Part shown: one piece after another, positions 24,857 through 33,620 of the stretch
Position numbering within the stretch: the first letter of the stretch is position 1
Layout: the number at the start of each line of letters is the position of its first letter
Assembly: GCA_016795245.1 (NCBI GenBank)
Contig: JAEUIA010000034.1
Coordinates: 1-40,046, forward strand
From: Planctomycetota bacterium
Lineage (GTDB): Bacteria; Planctomycetota; UBA1135; GCA-002686595
DNA: 40,046 nt
Direction: 5' to 3'
The notes under the pieces: generated by a model
What the model saw: only the letters and a program-made list of their open reading frames with translations
Databases searched by the model: none
Told to the model about the DNA's origin: nothing
Translations under genes and position numbers: made by a program

Positions 24857-25515
24857 TCGCGAATCCGCTCCTCGGCCTCTTGTCCGAGGCCGCCGTCTTC
24901 GTCGGGGCGCGGGAGACCTTTCCAACGTGCGCCGACCTGGTTCTCGACGCCGAGCCGATCGAGGATCTTGCCGACGACGTGATTCACGAGATCGTCCATG
25001 GATCGCGGGCTGTGGTAGAAGCCCGGCATCGCCGGCAACACGATCGCTCCGAGGCGCGCGAGGCGCAGCATGTTCTCGAGGTGCACGATGGAGAGCGGCG
25101 TCTCACGCGGCACGATCAAGAGGCGCTTCCCTTCCTTCAGTGCGACGTCCGCCGCGCGTTCGACCAGGTTCGAGCTGAAACCGACCGACACGCGCGCGAG
25201 CGTGCCCATCGAACACGGGCACAAGATCACGCCGCCCGTGAGCGAAGTGCCCGAGGAAGGCGGCGCTTCGACGGCGTCGGATCGGAACGCGCGCACACGC
25301 TGCGCGATCTCAGGTCCGAGCCACAAGGCCGGATCGCGTGCCAGCAACTCGCCGCTGTCGCCCGGGTCCACGCCCAACTCGTGGCGCATGACTTTCGCGC
25401 CCGCGGACGTGACGGAGATGTCGACGTCGTGACCGCACTGCACGAGCGCGCGCACCAGACGATCGGTGTAGGCGTGCCCGGACCCGCCCGTGACGCCGAC
25501 GAAGAAGCGTGTCAT
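24853..25515 (-). CDS. ubiX: UbiX-type flavin prenyltransferase
   Basis: The 220-residue protein has the family motifs: FVGVTGGSGHAYTDRL at the N-terminus (flavin-binding), GGVILCPCSMGTLARVS, RLLIVPRETPLSIVHLENM and PAMPGFYHSPRSMDDLVNH, then ILDRLGV. UbiX prenylates FMN to make the cofactor of UbiD-like decarboxylases, which act in quinone synthesis. No ubiD/mqnL homologue is in the window. The C-terminal 25 residues are acidic and charged. The ATG overlaps the stop of the CPBP protease gene as ATGA, and its own stop overlaps ubiA, so three genes are chained by 4-base overlaps. Confidence 0.95.
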   Translation of the reverse strand: MTRFFVGVTGGSGHAYTDRLVRALVQCGHDVDISVTSAGAKVMRHELGVDPGDSGELLARDPALWLGPEIAQRVRAFRSDAVEAPPSSGTSLTGGVILCPCSMGTLARVSVGFSSNLVERAADVALKEGKRLLIVPRETPLSIVHLENMLRLARLGAIVLPAMPGFYHSPRSMDDLVNHVVGKILDRLGVENQVGARWKGLPRPDEDGGLGQEAEERIRE

Positions 25516-26360
25516 AGGAACACATCCGGTCCCGCGCCCACGAACAGCGCCAGGTTGAAGAAGGCGTGCGTCCAGGCCGCGACGCCCGGACCGCGCATGC
25601 GGAACAGCACGCCGAGCATCACCCCGGCGAGGAAGCGCCACGCGAAGATGGCGGCGTCGAAGGGCTCTCCACCCGCCGCGAACAGACCCACCACGGGCGC
25701 GAGGTGCGCCGCCGCGAACACGAACGCACCCAGCACGATCGAACCGATCTCCGCGAAGATGCGCGAGCCGCGCTCGTGCTCGCTGAAGAACAGCGCGACT
25801 TGCAGGACGAGCACGAAGAAGGCGCTCTGCAATCCGACGCGGAAGACGATCTCTTCGAAAGCCGCGCCCGAGACGTGGTACACGCCTTGCGCCAGGTCGG
25901 GCACGGTGTGTCCGTGCGCACCCAACGCCGGGATCGGCAGCGCGAACACGCTCTGCAACAACAAGAGCACGGGCCCGAGCACGACCGCGGCCACGAAGCC
26001 TTCCGTGATCACGCGTCCGATGCGCGCCACGAGCCCGAGTTCCGAGTGAAAACAGCGGTACGCACACACACCTGCGATCAAAAGGAGCACGAGCAGGCGC
26101 GCGAGCGGCGCGTAATCGCCGAACGGACGCAGAGGCCAGGTGAGCGCGTACTCCGCCGCGTTGTGCGAGCCCGTGCCGCTCGCCGCGAGCGCGATCTCGT
26201 AGCCGACGAAAAGCGGCAGCATCGCCAGCACGCCGAACGAGATGCCGCGCTGCAGCGACGCCGACGGTGCCGGGCGCGCTTCGGCCCCGTCCAGCCGCCG
26301 CGACTCATCAGCCGGTTGCTTGCGGCGCGGCCGCGGGACATGTGCGGCGGCGGCGCTCAA
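25512..26360 (-). CDS. CPBP-family intramembrane metalloprotease
   Basis: The 282-residue protein has an Arg/Pro-rich cytosolic start and about seven or eight hydrophobic segments. It carries the CPBP (type II CAAX protease/bacteriocin-processing) motifs: AAFEEIVFRVGLQ (EExxxR), VFAAAHLAP (FxxxH) and WTHAFFNLA (HxxxN). Glu and His would hold the metal inside the membrane. Family members cleave membrane or prenylated proteins, or process peptides. The substrate here is unknown. The TTG start overlaps the ubiE stop (TTGA). Its place between ubiE and ubiX, coupled on both sides, is unusual for quinone clusters and suggests a membrane-linked role in the same context. Confidence 0.85.
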   Translation of the reverse strand: MSAAAAHVPRPRRKQPADESRRLDGAEARPAPSASLQRGISFGVLAMLPLFVGYEIALAASGTGSHNAAEYALTWPLRPFGDYAPLARLLVLLLIAGVCAYRCFHSELGLVARIGRVITEGFVAAVVLGPVLLLLQSVFALPIPALGAHGHTVPDLAQGVYHVSGAAFEEIVFRVGLQSAFFVLVLQVALFFSEHERGSRIFAEIGSIVLGAFVFAAAHLAPVVGLFAAGGEPFDAAIFAWRFLAGVMLGVLFRMRGPGVAAWTHAFFNLALFVGAGPDVFL

Positions 26361-27073
26361 GCTTCGGCTCCTTCCGCGCGCCGGCCCCAGTGCAGGCACG
26401 CGATGCCGCGCGAGAGCAGGCGATGTCCGCAGTCGACGAGACCGACCTCCTGCATCTCGCGCTCGAATTCGGCCGGGCTGGGCCAGGCCATCACGGTGCG
26501 CGGCAGGTACGAGTAGGCGTCTTCGTCCTTGGACACGAGGCGACCCACGTTGGGCAGGACGCGCAGGAAGTAGAAGCGGTACAGGCGCCCCAGGATCGGC
26601 CCCGGCGGCATCGTGAATTCGAGCACGAGCACCTGCCCCCCCGGCCGCACGACGCGTTGCATCTCGCGCAGGCACGCGCGCCGATCGGCGACGTTGCGAA
26701 TCCCGAAAGCGACGGTGCACACGTCGGCTGTGTCGCTCTTCACCGGCAACGCCAGCGCGTCACCGTGCGCGAAGGTCGGGCGCTTGTGCGCTGTGCCTCC
26801 AGGGCGCGGCAGCCCCTTCGAATCGGCGCGCACCAGCATCTCGGGCGTGAAATCGACGCCGAGGACGCGCGCTCCGGCGGCGGCGAATTGCACGGACACG
26901 TCACCCGTGCCGCAACAACTGTCGACGACGGTCTTCTCGCGCACGTCGCCGGCGCGCTTCAAGAGCGCACGCCGCCAACGTTGATCGATCCCCAGCGACA
27001 GGGTGCGATTCAACAAGTCGTAGTTGTTCGCGATGCGCGCGAACATCGAGCGCACTCGTGTAGGGTCGGGCAT
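26357..27073 (-). CDS. ubiE: UbiE/MenG-type quinone methyltransferase
   Basis: The 238-residue SAM-dependent methyltransferase has VRSMFARIANNYDLLNRTLS at the N-terminus, SAM motif I VVDSCCGTGDVSVQFA, the FGIRNVADR signature and VLVLEFTMPPGPILGRLYR. It performs the C-methylation that makes menaquinone from demethylmenaquinone. The ATG at 27073 fits the family N-terminus. A GTG at 27127 would add 18 residues and would place the coding sequence across the upstream terminator stem. No Shine-Dalgarno is visible before 27073, only the terminator U-run, so how this cluster is expressed is unclear. Confidence 0.93.
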   Translation of the reverse strand: MPDPTRVRSMFARIANNYDLLNRTLSLGIDQRWRRALLKRAGDVREKTVVDSCCGTGDVSVQFAAAGARVLGVDFTPEMLVRADSKGLPRPGGTAHKRPTFAHGDALALPVKSDTADVCTVAFGIRNVADRRACLREMQRVVRPGGQVLVLEFTMPPGPILGRLYRFYFLRVLPNVGRLVSKDEDAYSYLPRTVMAWPSPAEFEREMQEVGLVDCGHRLLSRGIACLHWGRRAEGAEA

Positions 27074-27074
27074 G

Positions 27075-27103
27075 AAAAGGCCCGGTCGCTCAGAGACCGG
27101 GCC
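27075..27103 (-). terminator. Intrinsic terminator abutting the ubiE start codon
   Basis: On the minus strand GGCCCGGTC and GACCGGGCC form a perfect 9 bp stem with a seven-base loop, directly followed by TTTT and then, one base later, by the ATG of ubiE. It lies 53 bases past the stop of the large lipoprotein gene and is the only textbook intrinsic terminator I see in the window. Confidence 0.8.
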
Positions 27104-27155
27104 CACACCATAAGCTCCGCCCGGCACCGAGCCGAGGGGCTGTTTCGATGACTTC

Positions 27156-30100
27156 CTACTGGCGCAGGTAGTCGCTCAAGCCCTGGACGTTCGGGCAGGG
27201 AATCGACTGGATGCCGGACTGGAACTTGTTCGTGTCCACGCGGCTGAAAGCGCCGTCGAGCACGATCACGTCCACGACGCCGACGCCGTTCTGGGAGTTC
27301 GGGACGGCCACGAACATGTAGCTCGGCTCCGAGTTGTTGAACGGACCCTGGCAGTTGCCGCGGATCGGGCTCTTGCCGTTCGAGGGCGTCGACGGTCCGA
27401 CGTTGAACACGGTGACGAAGTTCGGCTGGCCCGAGAACATGCGCTGGTTGTCGAAGGCCATGTCGACCGGCACGCCCGAGAGCTGCGTGTTCCCGATCGA
27501 GACCTGGACGGCGTAGGACATGTCGCGGAACTGCGGGATCGCGAGCGAGCTGAAGTTCAGCGGCAACTGTCCCTGGCTGCCACTGAACGTGACGAGCTTG
27601 GACATGGCACCGACACCCAGCGTGCCGGGCGCGCCGGTCAACGGGTTGATCGGGCCCTCGTGCGCGATCCAGAGCGCCGAGCGCAGGTCGACCTGGTCGA
27701 TCTGCATGGCCTTCGGGCTGCGGAAGGTCTGGCTCGAGATGCCGATCACGTCGTCGTAGCCCCAACCGTTCACGGTGTTCGGGCCCGACTCGAAGATCGC
27801 GACTCGTCCGCTGCGGTTCAGGATGTAGCCGAAGTAGACGTTGCGGCTGAAGCCGAAGCACGGCTGGCGCGGCGTGAGGGCGACCTCGAAAGGCTGATCG
27901 AGTTGCGAGCGCACGATCTTGCGCACTTGCAGCGAAGCGGCGCCGATGACCGACACCGAGTTCTCGCCTTCGTTGGCGACCAGCACGTCCTCGTTGCCGC
28001 CGTCCCAGGCGATGCCGCGCGGGCGCTGGCCGACGACCGTCTCGGTCACGACCTGGTGGAAGGTCGGCGAGGCCGGGTCGATGTCGATGAACGACACCAG
28101 GTTCGACAGCTGGTTCACGACCGCGAGGTACGAGAGGTTCGGCGACATCGCCAGGCTCGTCGGGTCGAAGGTCACGATCCGGTCGACGACGCTCATGCGG
28201 TTCGAGTTCAGGATCACGACTTCGCGGCGCGCGCGGTCGATCACGTACAGGAAGTGACCGATCTGCTGGCGGATCATGAAGTTCTGGCAGGCCGCGATCG
28301 TCTGCTGTTCGATCGACGGGCCGACGAAGAAGGAGTTCTGCTCCTTCGTCAGGAGGCCGGTCGGCGGCAGACCGGAGAGCGGGTTCCCGAGCGGGTCGCC
28401 CGGCGACAGGATGTTCGTGGCGGGCGTGTCGACCGAGGTCGGCTCTTGTCCGCCGATGTAGGGCGAAGCGCAGATCGGCGGGAAGACGAGCGGCGGCGGA
28501 TTGGGGTGCGGTGCCCAGCCGGCGAGGTTTTCACCACCGTCGAGCACGCTGCCGAACTGGTTGACCTGGGCCGGGCCCTCGGTGTTGTTGCCGATGTTGG
28601 CCGGGGCGATCCGCTTCTTGCCGTCCTGCGCGCAAAGTGTGCCGCCGCCGGATTGGCAACCGAAGGGCGAAGGCCCGTTGTTGAACGCGCCGTCGAGCGC
28701 GTGGCCGACCATGATGTCGCCCACGGCCGAGAGGATCGGCGCGCGCACGAGCAGGTTGTTGAGCGTGCTGTCGCGCGTCAGCGTGAAGACGCCGGACGAA
28801 CCGCCGTTGACCGTGCACGTACCCGGCACGAGCGCCGGGCGCAGCGTCGAGCCCTGCAGCTTGACGTTGGGGTTGTTCGGGAAGTTCGTGCGCTCCAGCG
28901 GACCCGAACCGAAAGTCTGGTACGTCGGATCGAAGGTCGGGATGCCGGTGGACTGGCCGAAGCCGTTCAGGTCGATCACCGACAGGCCCGGGATCGCGCC
29001 CGAGCGCGACACGTAGATCGCGTCCGGCGTGACCGGTGCATTGACGATGCCGGGGCCTTCGCCGGTGCTGAAGAACGTCGTCGCGCCGAGCAGGTTCAAG
29101 TTCGGAACCGTCGCGAGATCCTGCAACTGGCCCGTGTTGACGCTGACGTCGACGCGGTTGAAGACACCGCATTGGAACTGGCTCGGACCCTCGCCCGGGA
29201 AGTTGAACACCGGAGTGAGGTCGAAGGTGGCGAGGTCGAACACGCTCGGCGGCAGCGCCGTGAAGGGCACGCGCACGCGCGCGGAGGACGGTCCGAACTC
29301 GACGTTGACCGAGGACGAGAGGACGGCGGCCTGACCGGTGGGGAGCGAACCGACCGAGAGCGGCTGCACCGGCTCGGTGAACTCGACGCGGATGGTGGTC
29401 ATCGGGTCGACGTTCGTGTCGCCGCTGCCGGGCGTGATGACCGGGCTGTTGATCGGGGGCGGCGTGGTCGACACTTCAGGCCGCAGGGTGTCGTTGCCGA
29501 CCGTCGTGCTGGCGAGCGCGGTGCGCTGCTGCAGGCGTCCGCCGGTCGAGCGCACGGAAGTCGTGACACGCAGGCGCAATTGACGCGCACTCGGGAAGGT
29601 ATCGGGCGTCGCGAGATCGTTGTCCGTGTCGGCGACGAACACGATCGTGCGCGGCGAAATCAGCTTGCCGAAACCGGTGAACTGCGACTGCGTGCCGGGG
29701 AATCCCAGACCAGGCGTCGTCGCATTGACGTCGACCAGGGTGAAGGCGCCCGTCGTCGGATCGACCTTGACCCACTGTTGCAGCGGGAGCGTCGGCGGCG
29801 TGCCGCTGACCGTGCCGGCGTAGGTCACCGCGAAAGTCTCGAACTGGCTCGTCGACGAGTTGAAGATGCGCTTGCCGATGAACGGCCGCGCGGGGACGAT
29901 CGACGTCAAGCCCGTCGTCGGGTCGAGCGCGACGAGCGTGATCGCGCCCGTGAGACCGCCCGCGGTCTGCGCGCTCGCCGTGTTGTCGAGGATCGAATCG
30001 ATGTCGAGATCCTGCGAGAACTCGGCGTAGATAAAGTGGTTACCCGGCTGGCCGTTCGGCAAGGTCGCCGTCGCGGGGAATTGCGGCACCGGTTGAATCG

Positions 30101-30371
30101 GGTTGGTCGCCGTGACGTTGTTGACCAGGTCCGCGGTCGTGCGGATCGAGACGAGGTTCGTCGTCGGTTGACCAAACGTGGGAGAAGTGGGATCGGTGTT
30201 GATCCTCAGCACGGTGTACGGCACGAGTTGCCCGAAGCCGTTCGAGATCTGCTGCAGATCCATCGCAGAACCTGCACCGGAACCCGCGCCACCACCTCCA
30301 CCGCTACCGCAAGAGGGTGTGAGGATCAGTGCGCTGCCGATGAGAAAGAGGGCCAGGCGGTGGTTGTTCAT
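27156..30371 (-). CDS. Large secreted lipoprotein with Ig-like and beta-propeller domains
   Basis: The roughly 1071-residue precursor has a signal peptide and lipobox, ALILTPSC, followed by a Gly-rich stretch, so it should be anchored by a lipid on the outer surface or in the periplasm. A bacterial Ig-like domain of the Big_5 type is visible around residues 300-390 (SGDTNVDPMTTIRVEFTEPV). Residues from about 690 form a YVTN-like propeller with repeated FLYVIDRARREVVILN, LSYLAVVNQLSNLVSFIDID and EDVLVANEGENSVSVIG. No catalytic motif is seen. A binding or adhesion role is an inference. The ATG at 30371 has GGTGA about 10 bases upstream. An ATG at 30392 is the alternative. It ends before an intrinsic terminator and shares no clear operon. 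Confidence 0.82.
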   Translation of the reverse strand: MNNHRLALFLIGSALILTPSCGSGGGGGAGSGAGSAMDLQQISNGFGQLVPYTVLRINTDPTSPTFGQPTTNLVSIRTTADLVNNVTATNPIQPVPQFPATATLPNGQPGNHFIYAEFSQDLDIDSILDNTASAQTAGGLTGAITLVALDPTTGLTSIVPARPFIGKRIFNSSTSQFETFAVTYAGTVSGTPPTLPLQQWVKVDPTTGAFTLVDVNATTPGLGFPGTQSQFTGFGKLISPRTIVFVADTDNDLATPDTFPSARQLRLRVTTSVRSTGGRLQQRTALASTTVGNDTLRPEVSTTPPPINSPVITPGSGDTNVDPMTTIRVEFTEPVQPLSVGSLPTGQAAVLSSSVNVEFGPSSARVRVPFTALPPSVFDLATFDLTPVFNFPGEGPSQFQCGVFNRVDVSVNTGQLQDLATVPNLNLLGATTFFSTGEGPGIVNAPVTPDAIYVSRSGAIPGLSVIDLNGFGQSTGIPTFDPTYQTFGSGPLERTNFPNNPNVKLQGSTLRPALVPGTCTVNGGSSGVFTLTRDSTLNNLLVRAPILSAVGDIMVGHALDGAFNNGPSPFGCQSGGGTLCAQDGKKRIAPANIGNNTEGPAQVNQFGSVLDGGENLAGWAPHPNPPPLVFPPICASPYIGGQEPTSVDTPATNILSPGDPLGNPLSGLPPTGLLTKEQNSFFVGPSIEQQTIAACQNFMIRQQIGHFLYVIDRARREVVILNSNRMSVVDRIVTFDPTSLAMSPNLSYLAVVNQLSNLVSFIDIDPASPTFHQVVTETVVGQRPRGIAWDGGNEDVLVANEGENSVSVIGAASLQVRKIVRSQLDQPFEVALTPRQPCFGFSRNVYFGYILNRSGRVAIFESGPNTVNGWGYDDVIGISSQTFRSPKAMQIDQVDLRSALWIAHEGPINPLTGAPGTLGVGAMSKLVTFSGSQGQLPLNFSSLAIPQFRDMSYAVQVSIGNTQLSGVPVDMAFDNQRMFSGQPNFVTVFNVGPSTPSNGKSPIRGNCQGPFNNSEPSYMFVAVPNSQNGVGVVDVIVLDGAFSRVDTNKFQSGIQSIPCPNVQGLSDYLRQ

Positions 30372-31035
30372 CGTGGGTATCACCAGTCGCATTCAGGTCT
30401 GCGACAGTTATCGGAGGGATGGGTGTACTTCGGGAATCAGGCGAGCGGATTCGAAAGTCGTCGGGGGGCGCGCCTCCGAGCTTGTACGATCCGGGTAGAT
30501 TGCCAGGAAACAGCGACGCAGACCAGCCTGGAGCACCGTTCACCGCGCGCGGCGGGGTCGGGGTCCGTGCGGATGGCCTGTGGAGCGGCTTCCGGAAGGG
30601 AACGGGTCAAGAAACATGCCCTGTGCATCCCCGGCGGGGTCAGGGCTCGTGAGGCAGGCTCTAGAGGGGGTGTAAGGCGCGGTTTCGGAGAGACTTAGGG
30701 GAATTGCACGGGCTCTGATCCGCGGCGGGCGGCGGGGCCGGAGTGCGCCCGCGCAGCCCGCGGGTGTGCGGGTTCGCGCGCTCGAGCCGCGCACCTGTGC
30801 GGATCGGGGGGATGCTGGCTCCGTTCCCTGGTCCTCCGTCCGGACACCCCTCTGGCCGCTCCAGAAACCCGTGCGCCCGACGGCTCACCTCCCCCTGGGA
30901 AGCAGCGCGCGGGCTCGGCGAGGACGCGACCAGCAAACGTAGCCACTACCCCCCGGTGTCCGACCTCGGCGATCGCGTCGCGCCCGAGTGCACAGCGCGG
31001 GACTCGCGCGTCGCGCGTGCTACCCTCCGGCTTCG
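30372..31035. other. Intergenic region without recognisable gene
   Basis: These 664 bases separate the divergent lipoprotein gene and ruvB and should contain both promoters. A GATAAC at about 30412 on the minus strand is a weak -10 candidate for the lipoprotein gene. I looked for the conserved cores of RNase P RNA, signal-recognition RNA, tmRNA and tRNA on both strands and found none. Short open frames here are Arg/Pro-rich without family features, and I do not call them. Confidence 0.5.
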
Positions 31036-32100
31036 ATGAGCAACACGGACCATGTCTTCGACCCCGAAGCCCTGAACGAGGAAGCCCTCGAGTTCGCCCG
31101 CGCGCCCGAGCGCGACCTCGAAATCTCGCTGCGGCCGCAGAGCTTTCGTGAATTCGTCGGGCAGGCGCGCGTTCAAGACAACCTCGGGGTGGCGTTGCAA
31201 GCCGCGCGCGCGCGCAACGAACCGCTCGACCACGTGCTGCTCTCCGGTCCGCCGGGACTCGGCAAGACGAGCCTCGCGCGCATCCTCGCCAAGGAACTGA
31301 ACACGCAACTGCACGCGACCAGCGGCCCGGCACTCGAGCGGCCGCGCGATCTCGTCGGCATCCTCACGCAACTCAAGCGTTGTGACGTGTTGTTCATCGA
31401 CGAAGTGCACCGCGTCCCCGCGCCGGTCGAGGAATTCCTCTACACCGCGATGGAAGATTTCACGGTCGAGGTCACGCTCGACCAGGGTCCGCACGCGCGC
31501 ATCCTGCCGCTCGCGTTGCAACCGTTCACGCTGATCGGCGCGACGACGCGCGAAGGTCTCTTGACGGCGCCTTTCCGCGGGCGCTTCGGCATCGCCGAGC
31601 GACTCGACCCCTACCCGGTTTCCGACCTGGAGCAGATCGTGCGCCGCAGCGCGGCGATCCTGAGCGTGAAGATCGACGGCCATGCCGCGCGCTTGATCGC
31701 CGAGCGCAGCCGCGGCACGCCGCGCATCGCCAACCGCTTCTTGCGGCGCGTGCGCGACCTGGCGCAAGTACTGCAAGCCGAAACCGTCGACGAGCGGCTC
31801 GCGAACGAAGCGCTGCAGCGCATGGGTGTGGACGAAAACGGACTGGAAGAACTCGACCGCAGAATCCTGCGCGTACTCGTTTCGAACGCGCCGGCGCCGG
31901 TCGGCATCAAGACCATCGCCGCCGCCGTCGGCGAGGCCGAAGACACGATCGAGGAAGTGTTCGAGCCGCACCTGTTGCGCTCAGGTTTCCTGCAAAAAAC
32001 GGCGCGCGGTCGCGTCGTCACGGCGGAGGGTTGCACGGCTGTGGGCATCGATGCGAAGTCCGTGCCCGGTGCAAGCGGCACACTCTTCTCAGGGCTCTAG
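31036..32100 (+). CDS. ruvB: Holliday junction branch migration ATPase RuvB
   Basis: The 354-residue protein has an N-terminal SLRPQSFREFVGQARVQDNL, Walker A GPPGLGKTSLAR, Walker B DVLFIDEVHR, sensor GATTREGLL, the arginine-finger region PFRGRFGIAERLDPY and a C-terminal winged helix (ELDRRILRVL through EPHLLRSGFLQKTARGR). RuvB hexamers, loaded by RuvA, drive branch migration in recombination repair. The ATG at 31036 fits the family. Upstream extension is non-coding. ruvA and ruvC are not adjacent. It is followed after 23 bases by tgt, probably one transcript. Confidence 0.97.
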   Translation: MSNTDHVFDPEALNEEALEFARAPERDLEISLRPQSFREFVGQARVQDNLGVALQAARARNEPLDHVLLSGPPGLGKTSLARILAKELNTQLHATSGPALERPRDLVGILTQLKRCDVLFIDEVHRVPAPVEEFLYTAMEDFTVEVTLDQGPHARILPLALQPFTLIGATTREGLLTAPFRGRFGIAERLDPYPVSDLEQIVRRSAAILSVKIDGHAARLIAERSRGTPRIANRFLRRVRDLAQVLQAETVDERLANEALQRMGVDENGLEELDRRILRVLVSNAPAPVGIKTIAAAVGEAEDTIEEVFEPHLLRSGFLQKTARGRVVTAEGCTAVGIDAKSVPGASGTLFSGL

Positions 32101-32123
32101 TTCCGCCGACGGCGAATGAGCGC

Positions 32124-33272
32124 GTGACCACTCCCCTCTTGCACTCGGCGCGCGAGCGCTTCTCGTTCGATCTACAGGCGCGCGATCCGCACACACGCGC
32201 GCGCGCCGGAATCTTCCGCACGCCGCACGGTGACGTTCCCACGCCGGCGTTCATGCCGGTCGGCACGCGCGGCACCGTCAAGGGCGTCTTGCCGCGCGAT
32301 TTGCGCGCGGTCGGATCGACGATGATCCTCGCGAACACCTACCACCTGCACTTGCGGCCCGGCGAATTCGTCGTGCGCGCGCTCGGCGGGCTGCACCGTT
32401 TCATGGGCTGGGACGGCCCGATCTTGACCGACTCGGGCGGCTATCAAGTGTTCTCGATCAAGGAAGGCACCACCATCGACGACGACGGCGTGTCGATGCG
32501 CTCGGTCGTCGACGGCGCGAACGTGCGCTTCACGCCCGAAAGCGTGATCGACATCGAACGCAAGCTCGGCGCCGACGTGGCGATGGCCTTCGACCACTGT
32601 CCGTCGAATCCGACCGACGAACGCGAGTGCGCTTCCGCCGTCGAACGCACCCGGCGTTGGCTCGATCGCTGTGTCGCGCGCCATCGCACGCACGGCGGCG
32701 AGGCCACCGACCAAGCGCTCTTCGGCATCGTGCAAGGCGGCGTGTTCGAACACTTGCGCCGCCTCTCGGCCGAAACCGCGGTCGAGCACGACCTCGTCGG
32801 TTACGCGGTCGGCGGAGTTTCGGTCGGCGAGGATCGCGAGCAGATGCGCGCCGCGATCGACATCGCGGCGCCGCTCTTGCCCGAGGACAAACCGCGCTAC
32901 CTCATGGGCGTCGGCATGCCGGAGGATTTCTTCGACGCGATCGAGCGCGGCATCGACCTGTTCGACTGCGTGACCCCGACGCGGCACGCGCGCAACCACA
33001 ACGCGTTCACGGCCCAAGGCCGCGTGAACTTGCGCAACTCCGCGTGGCGCGAAGATCCGTCGCCGCTGGACACCACGTGCGACTGCACCGCCTGCACGCA
33101 GTTCTCACGCGGAACGCTGCGCCATCTGTGCCAATCGAACGAGATGCTGGCCGGCATGCTCCTCTCGTTGCACAACCTGCGCTACTTCCACCGCCTGATG
33201 ATCGACATCCGCGCAGCCGTGTTCACCGGCACATTCACCGAGTTGCGCGAGCGCACGCTGCGATCCCTGTGA
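32124..33272 (+). CDS. tgt: Queuine/preQ1 tRNA-guanine transglycosylase
   Basis: The 382-residue enzyme exchanges G34 for preQ1 in tRNAs with GUN anticodons. Visible motifs are PVGTRGTVKG, ANTYHLHLRPG, DSGGYQVFS with the active-site Asp, AFDHCPSNPTD, FGIVQGGVFEHLR, GYAVGGVSVGE, YLMGVGMPEDF, FDCVTPTRHARN and the zinc site CDCTACTQFSRGTLRHL (three Cys and a His). The GTG at 32124 gives normal length. An ATG at 32116 reads a stop after three codons. It follows ruvB. The large palindrome at 33278 begins five bases after its stop codon. Confidence 0.97.
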   Translation: MTTPLLHSARERFSFDLQARDPHTRARAGIFRTPHGDVPTPAFMPVGTRGTVKGVLPRDLRAVGSTMILANTYHLHLRPGEFVVRALGGLHRFMGWDGPILTDSGGYQVFSIKEGTTIDDDGVSMRSVVDGANVRFTPESVIDIERKLGADVAMAFDHCPSNPTDERECASAVERTRRWLDRCVARHRTHGGEATDQALFGIVQGGVFEHLRRLSAETAVEHDLVGYAVGGVSVGEDREQMRAAIDIAAPLLPEDKPRYLMGVGMPEDFFDAIERGIDLFDCVTPTRHARNHNAFTAQGRVNLRNSAWREDPSPLDTTCDCTACTQFSRGTLRHLCQSNEMLAGMLLSLHNLRYFHRLMIDIRAAVFTGTFTELRERTLRSL

Positions 33273-33277
33273 CAGCT

Positions 33278-33441
33278 CGGCGCGCTATCGTTCCTGCGAG
33301 TTTGACCGTACCGAGCCAGGCTCGTGGTGTGCAAACTCGCCGGCCTGGAATCGCGCGCCGGCGAGCGAGCTTGCGCCGGCGAGTTTGCACACCACGAGCC
33401 TGGCTCGGTACGGTCAAACTCGCAGGAACGATAGCGCGCCG
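33278..33441. repeat. 164 bp palindrome with perfect 67 bp arms, between convergent genes
   Basis: Positions 33278-33344 and 33375-33441 are exact reverse complements, and the 30-base middle is itself partly paired. The arms contain the shared core (CGAGCCTGGCTCGGTACGGT in the right arm) plus a flank found only here (GCAGGAACGATAGCGCGCC). The element starts five bases after the tgt stop and ends five bases before the stop of the opposite gene, so it fills the whole gap and could end transcription from both sides. There is no U-run. Confidence 0.92.
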
Positions 33442-33446
33442 AACGC

Positions 33447-33620
33447 CTACTTCTTCTTGTAGTCCGGACACGTGAGCGCGTTCGGCCGCTCCGGCCGCGA
33501 GCACGCATTGCCGTAGTCCCACTTGCACGTGTCGCACAAGTAACGCTTGGACGACACGGCAAAGATACGGCGCACCGCTTCCGCGATGCGCCGGTACCAA
33601 GGCAGTCGGTTCGCGCTCAC
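33447..33620 (-). CDS. Small Cys-rich protein, possible zinc-binding
   Basis: The 57-residue basic protein begins VSANRLPWYRRIAEAVRRIF, an amphipathic or membrane-near helix. It ends in a Cys cluster, CDTCKWDYGNAC, followed by a Cys 11 residues later in NALTCPDYKKK. The spacing Cx2Cx7Cx10C would suit one zinc ion. I do not recognise the family. The GTG start overlaps the stop of the SH3-domain gene as GTGA, so the pair is translationally coupled. It is well below usual length filters, but the conserved-looking Cys spacing, the overlap and the exact fit before the palindrome support it as real. Confidence 0.65.
   Translation of the reverse strand: MSANRLPWYRRIAEAVRRIFAVSSKRYLCDTCKWDYGNACSRPERPNALTCPDYKKK

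Noticed and set aside
27660..30698. A 1012-residue open frame on the plus strand opposite the large lipoprotein gene
   Set aside because: It is Arg/Asp/Val-rich without any domain or motif, while the opposite strand encodes a lipoprotein with signal peptide and propeller repeats. It is a GC-driven shadow.
30372..31035. A structural RNA (RNase P, signal-recognition RNA or tRNA) in the long gap before ruvB
   Set aside because: A TCCGGAAGGGAA stretch recalls the signal-recognition RNA loop, and GATTCGAAA recalls a tRNA T-loop, but flanking pairing needed for either is absent.
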